Shown: positions 53,201 through 59,660 of the stretch, in pieces
Numbering within the stretch: position 1 is the first letter of the stretch
Layout of the letters: every line of letters begins with the position of its first letter
Notes under the pieces: model-generated
Databases searched by the model: none
Told to the model about the DNA's origin: nothing
Seen by the model: only the letters and a program-made list of their open reading frames with translations
Made by a program: the position numbers and the translations under genes
Source: Rhodopirellula sp. SM50
GTDB taxonomy: Bacteria; Planctomycetota; Planctomycetia; Pirellulales; Pirellulaceae
Direction: 5' to 3'
Length of the DNA stretch: 64,000 bases
NCBI RefSeq assembly: GCF_002289565.1
Contig: NZ_NTFY01000031.1
Span: forward strand, 1 to 64,000

Positions 53201-53536
53201 CGCGAAGGCCACCCGCCGATGGAAGCGCTCGCCGACGCAGGCCAGCGTCGGTTCCGGCCGATTTTGCTGACCAGTCTGACGACGATCGCGGGGTTGATCC
53301 CGTTGATGCTGGAACGTTCGTTCCAGGCCCAACTGTTGATCCCGATGGCGGCCTCGTTGGCGTTCGGGCTGAGTTTAGCGACCTTCTTGGTGCTGTTCCT
53401 CGTTCCCGTGTTCTACGCGCTTTATCTGCGAGCCTACAACGCTGCAGCGGCCCTGTTGCATCACCTGCACATCACCCGAGAAAAGAACCCCGACCCGCTC
53501 GATTTCCCCGCCGAATCAAACCCCACCGTGGGGTAA
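50234..53536 (+). CDS. RND-family efflux pump (HAE1/AcrB type)
   Basis: 1100 residues; ATG overlaps the adaptor stop (ATGA). Twelve-helix RND layout: the first helix near NAPGMNVLMMALMIIGALSLVQMRREVFPEFELEVVMVTVPYPGATPKDSEEAIC; EVRGRLDLLRRNGLQGLLLVFLVLTLFLEMRLAFWVALGIPVSILGA; LSLFSFLVALGIVVDDAIVIGENI (proton-relay Asp pair in GIVVDDAI); and LFSMFGLVALSGVVINDSIVLIDFIN. It exports hydrophobic compounds with the adaptor and an outer membrane channel that is not adjacent. The last codons ACC GTG GGG TAA fall in the first of four GTGGGGTAAGC repeats. Confidence 0.92.
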   Translation: MKRLITWAITNAPGMNVLMMALMIIGALSLVQMRREVFPEFELEVVMVTVPYPGATPKDSEEAICQKVEEAIRSINGIKKVTSIAREGGAYVLAELRSDVKNVQKVMSEIDREVNRIPSFPELAEDPQIQQITFRDAAIRIGIIGPQDRSQEAELKLREIAEGIRDDVLMLPTVSSASIMGTRPYQIDVEIPESTLRSHDLTLTQVADILRAHNVELPGGQLKTEGQEILLRAKNKGRIGEEIKRLPIVTRADGVVLTVDDLGNVKDEFEDSTMVGEINGEPAMVVNVERSKSEDLLAMVNDVRAYVADKTLPAGYRFEIWSDTSTEVRGRLDLLRRNGLQGLLLVFLVLTLFLEMRLAFWVALGIPVSILGAGAALALGDQTLNMLSLFSFLVALGIVVDDAIVIGENIYAHRQMGKTRKQAAIDGTMEVFPSVTASVMTTVIAFAPMFFVSGVMGKFMAVIPFAVIAMLVISLWESIFVLPSHLAHSHTGFFRVLEIVTYPLRPLGLLLAWLGERFAAGLNFVCNRLYVPALRFSLHYPMIPIAVSIMMALGTWGMIRGGIVPSILFPKSDNNFLQAVIVFPDGTPAIETDRATREMERALRRVSQRVAEARAAEEDIDIKTLYPGSNDVIAGPVRLTYREVGNTTNTQNPAGGGGSGSSVGQIFAELHDTNIRNIHSKDLLAMWRAEAGEFAGVESVTYGSVGVGPGGKAIEFKLLADSDDEDQLLQATDAVKARLATYDGVFDIADDNTPGKWEFQFRVKDTALATGITPTDLGNTVRNTYFGAEAMRLQRGRHEVKLMVRYPQEERRSLVNFREIRVRDPAGNEHPIEELAEVTLKRGFSEINRVDQQRSVTVSADLDWKTANSSLIIADLQANYLPEMTKQFPGVEVRWEGQAEQSRESVGSLMVGFGIAIIAMYVLLVLQFRSYVQPILILMIVPFGMIGAVWGHAILGLPLTLFSMFGLVALSGVVINDSIVLIDFINVRVREGHPPMEALADAGQRRFRPILLTSLTTIAGLIPLMLERSFQAQLLIPMAASLAFGLSLATFLVLFLVPVFYALYLRAYNAAAALLHHLHITREKNPDPLDFPAESNPTVG

Positions 53537-53644
53537 GCATCCTGCTTGCCGATCCCCGTGGGGTAAGCATCCTGCTTGCCATCCCCGTGGAGTAAGCATC
53601 CTGCTTGCCATCCCCGTGGAGCAAGCCTCCAGCGTGCCATCCCC
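53528..53644 (+). repeat. Four tandem 29-30 bp repeats starting inside the RND stop
   Basis: Units at 53528, 53558, 53587 and 53616: GTGGGGTAAGCATCCTGC...CCCC, the last one diverged (GTGGAGCAAGCCTCC). The stop codon of the RND pump is the TAA of unit one. The following 253 bases before the tRNA have no supported gene. Confidence 0.93.
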
Positions 53645-53897
53645 GGCTCTGCCTCCACCTGCGGCCGTGTTCCGCCACCTTTCCTGGGGGATCCCGCCGG
53701 CGCCACCGTGCTTCAGAAACCCGTCCGTCAGGGGGCGCCCAGCCCAATTTGCTCGCGACGGGAACAATTTCATGCCAGTGGAGGCCCCGGAGTCGAAACT
53801 GCGACAAATTTTCCGTCGCGAACCTGCAAAAGTCTTGCCGCCTCCTATTCATCAGATGGAAATCAGTTGCTAAACTTCCGCCTCAGACGCAAGTCAC

Positions 53898-53969
53898 TAC
53901 CCCGTGGTGTAATTGGCAACACAGCTGGTTTTGGTCCAGCCATTCTAGGTTCAAGTCCTAGCGGGGTAG
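53898..53969 (+). tRNA. tRNA-Gln (anticodon TTG)
   Basis: A 72-base cloverleaf. Acceptor TACCCCG pairs with CGGGGTA (7 bp), discriminator G. D-arm GTGT...ACAC. Anticodon stem GCTGG/CCAGC around the loop TTTTGGT, giving anticodon TTG (Gln, CAA). T-arm CTAGG-TTCAAGT-CCTAG. No CCA is encoded. It marks the left side of the lower-GC accessory region. Integration next to tRNA 3' ends is common, but I find no second copy of its 3' end within the window. Confidence 0.95.
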
Positions 53970-54371
53970 CTTCTACGCATCATTCTGATGACGTCAGGAT
54001 CAGCTAGATCGAGACAAAGACCGTCTTTCGCCGTCTCGATCGATATCTCCCCTGATTCTCCTTGCTCCCCTGTCTTTCCGTGCTGTACGGTGTCGCGATC
54101 GTCGGTGTCTGTGTTGTCTTGATCAAGTGCGGACGCAATTCGGGGAAGATCGGGCATTCGCGGATCGGCGGAGTCATCTCCGATCTGATCGTCATCTTTC
54201 CGGAGACCAGATTGATGTCGTCCGATTTTGGGATCAGGCATTCTTGGCTGCGTCCGCGATCGAGAAACTGAAATTCCTTGAAACTGTTTAGGCTTTGATG
54301 ATTGCCATTGATCAGGATTCCTTCGTCGCGTGGTAGAGGGAAGTGGTTCGGCAGGGAAACCGTAATCGCTG
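53970..54371. other. Gap after the tRNA with a hairpin
   Basis: 402 bases. A clear inverted repeat lies at 54007-54041: GATCGAGACAAAGAC and GTCTTTCGCCGTCTCGATC-type arms, so the stem is 9 bp outside and 6 bp inside. A minus-strand frame crosses the region, but it overlaps the next gene and has no family similarity, so it is not called. Confidence 0.5.
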
Positions 54372-54881
54372 CTAAACCGCCTCTGGGTGGCCTTGGCAAT
54401 TGATATTAGACGGACGAGCATCTGCGTAGAAGATTCCAAACCATTGCAGAGCACCAACGACACACTGAGCCAAGTCCCAATTTCCTTCGAACATTTCTTC
54501 GCGTTCGGCGTCATAATCAGCGAGCACTTCTTCGGAAAAATCGGGCGGGACGTTGATGTAGGCTTTTCCGAAGTCGAGTACATACGGGGCGGAAACTATC
54601 GACAATTCCAGAACCAGCAACTCTTCAGACGATCCCACTAGGTAAGGAATGGTAAATCCCTCCAGTTCAGTTACGTTGTTATCCGCGAGAATTTCGTAGC
54701 AAGCTAATTCCGTCGAAAAATTGCGAAGCCTTCCAGCATCGTATACCTTGATTGCTGAGTCGTGGCTTGTCCGCCAAACAAATCCCTCTTCCCCGTTCCC
54801 AAGAAGGCTGTCAAAATCCGGCCACTTGTCTTTCATTCGGCAGTAGGAAATAGCTCGCGATTTGGAATCGTCCGTATCCAT
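54372..54881 (-). CDS. Small protein kinase-like protein, possibly truncated
   Basis: 169 residues. GNGEEGFVWRTSHDSAIKVYDAG resembles the glycine loop and VAIK lysine of protein kinases. IPYLVGSSEELLVLELSIV resembles the hinge. GIFYADARPSNINCQG resembles the catalytic loop (HRDLKPEN), with Asp retained. The chain ends right after it, before a DFG motif would occur, so it is either a minimal kinase-like fold or a truncated gene. Lower GC than the flanks, as in its neighbours. The start overlaps the divergent small gene at 54880. Confidence 0.5.
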   Translation of the reverse strand: MDTDDSKSRAISYCRMKDKWPDFDSLLGNGEEGFVWRTSHDSAIKVYDAGRLRNFSTELACYEILADNNVTELEGFTIPYLVGSSEELLVLELSIVSAPYVLDFGKAYINVPPDFSEEVLADYDAEREEMFEGNWDLAQCVVGALQWFGIFYADARPSNINCQGHPEAV

Positions 54882-55122
54882 GTCTATGCAACGTTCTCGT
54901 TATTCCGCTCAGGTTGTTCTTAAACTTGCGATTGCAGGTCAAGTAATCGCGTTGTCTCAAGTTGGTCCAGGATTTGTGGTTTTGCAAGAAACGCCTGAAG
55001 AATCAACACTCTCGGGCTATGGACGCGTCGACGTAATCATCGACAATCGCATCGCATCGAGCAACGAACATTTCTTTCCTCACGGTATCGTCTCAGGATC
55101 AAAATACACGAGCTTCTTTTAG
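54880..55122 (+). CDS. Small hypothetical protein
   Basis: 80 residues from ATG at 54880 (MSMQRSRYSAQVVLKLAIAGQVIALSQVGPGFVVLQET). The remainder (GYGRVDVIIDNRIASSNEHFFPHGIVSGSKYTSFF) is mixed. Its start overlaps the start of the kinase-like gene head to head by two bases, so one of the two starts may be wrong. A short conserved beta protein is plausible. No family recognised. Confidence 0.45.
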   Translation: MSMQRSRYSAQVVLKLAIAGQVIALSQVGPGFVVLQETPEESTLSGYGRVDVIIDNRIASSNEHFFPHGIVSGSKYTSFF

Positions 55123-55153
55123 GCATCCGAATGGGCGTCGGGTTTCCAGCAGT

Positions 55154-55603
55154 CTAAACGGCCAGCAAATAAGACTCGCTTCGATTGTTTATACCACCGA
55201 TCCCCAAGGGGAGGCTCGAAAGCGACAGCAGTCCCAAGGTTCCGTTGGTGTCGAAGCAATGGCGGGCGCGGGAGTCCAAAGCCATCAGGTTATGTGACAG
55301 ACACTCGACCGCGTTGCCCGCCAGATATTCCGACAGCTCGGGGGAGACGTGTAGATCTTTAGGCCTGATCAGTCGATGTTCCATTCCATCGGATACCGAA
55401 GCGAGAGTGATCCTCAGGATCTGGATTCTACTTCTTCGAACGGATTCGCCGTCGAGATCACCGCCGATGATCTTGAACGCGAGCAAGACGCCCTCGCCAA
55501 ACCGATCAGCGTTTTCGGTGTAGGCTTCCAGCCCCGCGAATTTCGCGTTATACGAACCAGCTGGAACACCACCGGCAGCAGAAACTACAAATTGAGAAGA
55601 CAT
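55154..55603 (-). CDS. Hypothetical protein, possibly a decayed DUF669-like gene
   Basis: 149 residues. VPAGSYNAKFAGLEAYTENADRFGEGVLLAFKIIGGDLDGESVRRS resembles the first half of phage/island ssDNA-associated proteins (PAG-x-Y-x-A-x-F ... YG-x-GV-x-x-F-x-I-x-GG). The second half (LIRPKDLHVSPELSEYLAGNAVECLSH...) does not match well, so it may be frame-shifted or divergent. It lies downstream of the two tiny genes ending at 55609, on the same strand, six bases apart. Confidence 0.45.
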   Translation of the reverse strand: MSSQFVVSAAGGVPAGSYNAKFAGLEAYTENADRFGEGVLLAFKIIGGDLDGESVRRSRIQILRITLASVSDGMEHRLIRPKDLHVSPELSEYLAGNAVECLSHNLMALDSRARHCFDTNGTLGLLSLSSLPLGIGGINNRSESYLLAV

Positions 55604-55608
55604 AGCGT

Positions 55609-55800
55609 TTAATCCTTTTCATCTTCGTTGTCAGATTCGATTTCACAATCTTCGGGCGGCACGATCCGCCCATACTCTCCATCGTGGGCAGGGATGATCC
55701 CCGCCGCGCACTGCGAACAACGGATCGTCCGCTCACCATCGATAAAACAGACAGCGAGATCGTCAGAGGCGACCCCGCAAGCGTCGCAGCGATCAACCAT
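55609..55800 (-). CDS. Small zinc-ribbon protein
   Basis: 63 residues from ATG at 55800: MVDRCDACGVASDDLAVCF, then IDGERTIRCSQCAAGIIP, ending in an acidic tail (CEIESDNEDEKD). The CDAC and CSQC pairs suggest one zinc ribbon. It overlaps the HTH gene by 8 bases in another frame, so the two are translationally coupled. Role unknown; such tiny ribbons are common in mobile or phage-derived regions. Confidence 0.55.
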   Translation of the reverse strand: MVDRCDACGVASDDLAVCFIDGERTIRCSQCAAGIIPAHDGEYGRIVPPEDCEIESDNEDEKD

Positions 55801-55984
55801 CGTTGTCGCCAAGCTGATCGATCGCAGAATTGACCACCGAGCGCCGCCAGCGAGGGACCCCGCCAAGCTTGACGCCCTTCGGCCAGTCCTCCCGCTCGAT
55901 CAGTCGATCGAGTGATCGCGTCGAGATCTTCAAGATCCCCGCGACTTGCTTCTTCGTGAGAAGCTCTTCAACTTCTGTTGCCAT
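55793..55984 (-). CDS. Excisionase/AlpA-like HTH protein
   Basis: 63 residues: EELLTKKQVAGILKISTRSLDRLIEREDWPKGVKLGGVPRWRRSVVNSAIDQL. This is the MerR-superfamily winged HTH of excisionases and AlpA regulators (helix KKQVAGILKIS, turn, recognition helix RSLDRLIERED, wing GGVPRWRRS). It supports the idea that 54-59 kb is an integrated element. A perfect 18-bp palindrome lies 38 bases upstream of its start and could be its target. No integrase is visible beside it. Confidence 0.75.
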   Translation of the reverse strand: MATEVEELLTKKQVAGILKISTRSLDRLIEREDWPKGVKLGGVPRWRRSVVNSAIDQLGDNDG

Positions 55985-56021
55985 CAGACAACCCCCTCGA
56001 AACGCGAAAGCGTCATGCGAT

Positions 56022-56039
56022 CGATCGACGTGTCGATCG
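56022..56039. promoter_or_regulatory. 18-bp perfect palindrome upstream of the HTH gene
   Basis: CGATCGAC-GT-GTCGATCG, 38 bases before the HTH gene start. CGATCG-rich text is common in this genome, so chance is possible, but the length and position suit an operator for the excisionase-like protein. Confidence 0.4.
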
Positions 56040-56179
56040 CGACTGAGGGGAAGGCTAGGAAGGGGAAATCGTGCTGGAAACTGTTAGGAACAGTAGGAAT
56101 CTACTTTCCTACACCGGCGCGACAATGAAGTCAGCGAGAGACGAAAAATCGCAGCGAGAGTCGTCACAAGAAACTTGAA

Positions 56180-57202
56180 CTAGGAATCTTTTTCCGATTC
56201 CAAAGTCTTGAGAGCCTCTAGAAACCGCGGCCTCAGAAAACCAAGACGGTCGTTCGCAAATGCCAGATACTTCTTCTTCGTGGCCCCTTTCCCGTTAGCG
56301 TCCTCGTTGAAGTCGACTTTCGACTTCACATCGGGATAACCCATCTTCTTCGCAATCGCCAAACACTGATCCACATCGGCCTGTTTCACGTCAAAGGCTT
56401 CGCGGTAAAGCAGTTTCACCGCAATCGCTAGCGAGCGATCACGTTCAGCGTCAGAGAGTTCCAAAAGGCGTCCTTCTGTATCACCTTCATGCGGATCAAT
56501 ATTCACGATAGCCTTCCTCAGATACTCCAAGGCTCCGACACTATCGGTAATCAAGGTTTCGGAACAAGCATGAAACTGATTGGGGCCTTCTAAGTGGTTC
56601 CATCCATTGAATGGAAGGCAAGGAAGGTACGGAAGAGGGTCGTGCAACGACACTTCATCGAAAAGAGGCTGTATTCCGGCATCACTTCGGACTTCTGCAA
56701 GAATGTAAACCAGATGCACCCACGGCTGATTCGGCAGGTCTCGGGACCATTTCGTGTTGTCGAAGAATACGATCGGACAGAGCTGTTTCCACCGATTCTT
56801 AACCCATCGATCGGCGTTCCGCAGGCATTGTTTCAGTAAATTAATGTCGGTAGCGTCGTCGGAGCTTCTTAGGACGAAGCTTGTTTTCCATCCTGGGTTA
56901 ATGATCTCAAGGTCTTCGCGAAGTCGCTCGCCTTGTCCATTGACGGTGTAATAGAGTTTTGCTGACTTGGAACCAGGTGTTGCTTTCGCGACTTTGAGTT
57001 TCACCCTAAATCCATCGCCTACGATTGCAGGCCTGTCGTCATCCTTCGCAAAGACGGGAGGATACGATCGGCGAATGGGAGTCAGGCTTAGTTCGGCTTG
57101 TTGGTAGATCACTAGCTCGGTATCCAAGAAACAAAGTTCCTCGAACTGACGCTGCAGACGATCAATCTCTCTTTCTACGGGCGAGCCTTCATCGGTAGTC
57201 AT
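56180..57202 (-). CDS. Hypothetical protein of the accessory region
   Basis: 340 residues from ATG at 57202 (MTTDEGSPVEREIDRLQRQFEELCFLDTEL); the upstream extension lacks a logical start. Mostly soluble alpha/beta. Notable text: YYTVNGQGERLREDLEIINPGWKTSFVLRSSDDATDINLLKQCLRNADRWVKNRWKQL and HEGDTEGRLLELSDAERDRSLAIAVKLLYREAFDVKQADVDQCLAIAKKMGYPDVKSK, a likely helical bundle. No nuclease, ATPase or toxin motif is seen. Lower GC than the core genes. Unknown function. Confidence 0.55.
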   Translation of the reverse strand: MTTDEGSPVEREIDRLQRQFEELCFLDTELVIYQQAELSLTPIRRSYPPVFAKDDDRPAIVGDGFRVKLKVAKATPGSKSAKLYYTVNGQGERLREDLEIINPGWKTSFVLRSSDDATDINLLKQCLRNADRWVKNRWKQLCPIVFFDNTKWSRDLPNQPWVHLVYILAEVRSDAGIQPLFDEVSLHDPLPYLPCLPFNGWNHLEGPNQFHACSETLITDSVGALEYLRKAIVNIDPHEGDTEGRLLELSDAERDRSLAIAVKLLYREAFDVKQADVDQCLAIAKKMGYPDVKSKVDFNEDANGKGATKKKYLAFANDRLGFLRPRFLEALKTLESEKDS

Positions 57203-57946
57203 TTTATGGTCGTTCTCTATCCGAAGGGCCGATCGATCCGACTTGAGCGAAAGACAGCTCAGTGTCGGAGCGACCGTGAAGCGAGGGCGACTCGCAAACC
57301 CAAAACCATCGGAGATCAATCCGAAGGTTGTTCTGAAGGATCGAGTGATCAGCTCGATCGGAACACTATTTTGCCGATTCTTCAGCGAGATCGGTAGCCC
57401 TTTGGTCGCGCGATCAAAAGGGGTAGTGGTGGTAATCCGATTTCACGTCGATCCTACGCAAAAGTTCCGAAATGGACGGGATAGCACCTGCGATAATCTC
57501 GCCGGGAAGGACCCGAAGGCGGACCGCCCCCCGCCCCGCATTAAAGCGGACGGACGGACAAACTATCGCGCGATCGGGCCTTTTTTCACCGCGATCGGAA
57601 GGGAGTCTTCAGAAGGACCCAGGCGATCCGCAAACGTCCCCCCAAGCCCCCCCAGGACTTTTGCCCTGGAAAACGCCGGACTCTGTTTTCGATAGCGCGG
57701 GCCTTGATATCGCCGCATTCTACCGATCGATCGAAGAGGACCCAAAGGGGCGGCCCCATGCAAAACCCATTTTCCTGCACGCGCGAAAGAAAACGAGGAC
57801 GATAGGTCGTGGACCAACGGTCGTCAGACAAACACCGCCCCCTACCTTTGCCCGAGGCTGGGCTAGTCCGCTCCCCCACCTTCGCATAGGTCGGTGTATG
57901 ATATTCGTCTCCAACGGTTTTGGACTGAGAGACAACGAGGATTTGA
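57203..57946. other. Gene-poor interval in the accessory region
   Basis: 744 bases. Overlapping open frames on both strands, none with a family match or ribosome site. The text is rich in CGATCG/GATCG words and Pro/Arg-rich if translated. No terminator or tandem repeat found. Confidence 0.45.
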
Positions 57947-58858
57947 ATGGCTGAAATATCACGCATGGTCTGTAAAAAATGCGGTAAAGGAATCAAGTTC
58001 CCAACAGATAAAACAGGTGCGGTTGCGAAGTGTCCAAACTGCAAAACCGCGCAGAAGTTGGTCGGAGCTTCAGTTGCGAAAACCGAACTGCTTCCACCGG
58101 AAGCTAGGAAACCGCCAGCGTCAGCGCCAACTACGACGCCCAATCCTGAGGACAATGCCGTTTCCAAGGTGCAAACTGTACCCGCGAAACCGCCCGTGTT
58201 GCCGGCAATCACGACGCCCACAGCTGAGGCTTCGACGGTCGCCAATGTCCCACCTACACCCGCAGTCGATTCCAAGCTCGCAAGATTCGTGTCTGAGGGT
58301 CAGCCAATTAAGACAGTGGGGAAATTGCTGACGCGGGTTGAGAAGATCTGCACGGATTCGGAGACGCCCGAATACATCGCGGTGCAGCACCTTCCTTCGA
58401 TCGCCTCCCCCGACGCGATCGTCCTAACGGATCGTCGCGTGATCATATTTCGGAGCAAGGCCCTTGGCAGGGTGAACATGGTCGACGTGCCATGGCTCGA
58501 CGTCAGCGATATCCATATTTCTGAAGGAATCGTCGGCGCTACGATTCACGTCACGGGGCGAAATGGTCACACCGAAAAAATCGATCACCTTCCGAAGGAA
58601 CAGGCCCGAAGCGTCTACCGCGTCGGGCAGGAACGAGAAGAAATCATGCGAGAGTACCGACGCACTCGCAAAATGGAAGAAGACCGCAATGCGGCGGGCG
58701 GGGTTGTTGTCAACAACGCGGTTGCCGCCCCAACGTCCGCCGCTCCCTCCAACGATCTGACAGCGAGGCTGACCCAGCTCAAAGCGATGCTTGACGCGGA
58801 CTTGATTTCACAGGAAGAGTTTGACGCCAAGAAGGCCGACATACTGTCCAGTTTGTAG
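57947..58858 (+). CDS. Zinc-ribbon, bacterial PH-like, SHOCT protein
   Basis: 303 residues; ATG preceded by ACGAGGA. Order: zinc ribbon MVCKKCGKGIKFPTDKTGAVAKCPNC (about 7-32), a Pro/Thr-rich linker, then a bacterial PH-like domain at about 135-225 (YIAVQHLPSIASPDAIVLTDRRVIIFRSKALGRVNMVDVPWLDVSDIHISEG). A C-terminal SHOCT motif ends the chain (LTARLTQLKAMLDADLISQEEFDAKKADILSSL). PH-SHOCT combinations are common in cytoplasmic and membrane-associated accessory proteins with no defined activity. It lies near the right end of the lower-GC region. Confidence 0.75.
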   Translation: MAEISRMVCKKCGKGIKFPTDKTGAVAKCPNCKTAQKLVGASVAKTELLPPEARKPPASAPTTTPNPEDNAVSKVQTVPAKPPVLPAITTPTAEASTVANVPPTPAVDSKLARFVSEGQPIKTVGKLLTRVEKICTDSETPEYIAVQHLPSIASPDAIVLTDRRVIIFRSKALGRVNMVDVPWLDVSDIHISEGIVGATIHVTGRNGHTEKIDHLPKEQARSVYRVGQEREEIMREYRRTRKMEEDRNAAGGVVVNNAVAAPTSAAPSNDLTARLTQLKAMLDADLISQEEFDAKKADILSSL

Positions 58859-59091
58859 CGACAGCTCCCGATCAAGTCATCAATCACAAGATCGCGTCGC
58901 GTTGACGGGGGCTGTGATCGCCTTCGCGATTTCCAGACGGTCCGCTTCGCATAGCGACGCCCTGAGAAGACACGACAGATCCGAAGGCGTTTTAATCGGG
59001 AGTGCGGTGTCCTGTGCGGTGTCCTGAATCGAGAGCGTCAAATAACCAACGTCCGGCGAGTTATTGAATGCCCGGATCATTCTGCCCCGGA

Positions 59092-59310
59092 TCATTCTGC
59101 CTGCTCTGTTTCGGCTGCGCCGGCTCGGGCGCCGCTGGGATCGGGAGGTAGGAAGATTTTGGGGGTAAGACGATTCTCTTCGTAGTGCTGCGAGGCGATG
59201 ACATGGTCAACATGGAAGGTGACAACGGGGTGGGCGGACTGTGGACGTCTGCATTACTCGCACGTGTTCCCCGCTCGCCCGATGACTTGGTCTCTCGTCG
59301 CCTTGTCCAT
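59092..59310 (-). pseudogene. Decayed HNH endonuclease
   Basis: Minus-strand translation from 59310 gives MDKATRDQVIGRAGNTCE, then an in-frame TAA (59254-59256), then CRRPQSAHPVVTFHVDHVIASQH. CEYCRRPQ...FHVDHVIA is the usual start of a family of HNH nucleases; the codon for the middle Tyr has become a stop. After QHYEEN the family similarity ends and the frame closes at 59092, so the C-terminal part (usually LALACRRCNLHKG) is missing. Two lesions argue for loss of function. Confidence 0.75.
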
Positions 59311-59314
59311 CAGA

Positions 59315-59572
59315 CTATCGGTTGGCGTTCAACACTTGTTGGGGCTTCGCCTGAAATATGGAAATCAAATCGATCAGGTCGACGTAGCTCTTATACTCCG
59401 CCTTCTCGCCATCGGTTAGCTAACCTCGGTTCGACTTGACGGCGAACTCGTCGATTCTAGCCTGCATTTCCGCATCTGCCCTCAGCGCGACGATACGCTG
59501 GGCCGCCTCGGCAGACAATGCCTCAGCGACGGGATCGAGAATACGATCAAGGAGTTGAATGGCGTTTTTTTT
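59315..59572 (-). pseudogene. Decayed partner of the HNH nuclease
   Basis: Minus-strand text NAIQLLDRILDPVAEALS, AEAAQRIVALRADAEMQARI, DEFAVKSNRG, stop (TAG 59420-59422), LTDGEKAEYKSYVDLIDLIS, IFQAKPQQVLNANR, stop. This resembles the small protein commonly encoded just before such HNH genes in planctomycetes, from my memory of the family. The interruption lies where Gln or a small residue is expected. No start codon is visible upstream, where a run of eight As follows a stop. It ends four bases before the HNH start. Confidence 0.6.
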
Positions 59573-59660
59573 CTATTCTATCATCGTCAATGGCCCGATC
59601 GGTCTCGTAATTAACGCAGGTGTCGCCGATCGATTTTGTCCGATATCTGCGTGAGCGGGT

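Noticed and set aside
53945-53969. Attachment-site duplication of the tRNA-Gln 3' end
   Set aside because: I looked for a second copy of the T-arm/acceptor sequence to the right within the window and saw none.
53951-54583. 210-codon minus-strand frame after the tRNA
   Set aside because: Overlaps the tRNA end and the kinase-like gene, with no recognisable domain; its composition looks like a shadow frame.
57203-57946. Several 150-230 codon frames between the 340-residue protein and the PH-SHOCT gene
   Set aside because: Mutually overlapping, Pro/Arg-rich, no family match, no start signals.
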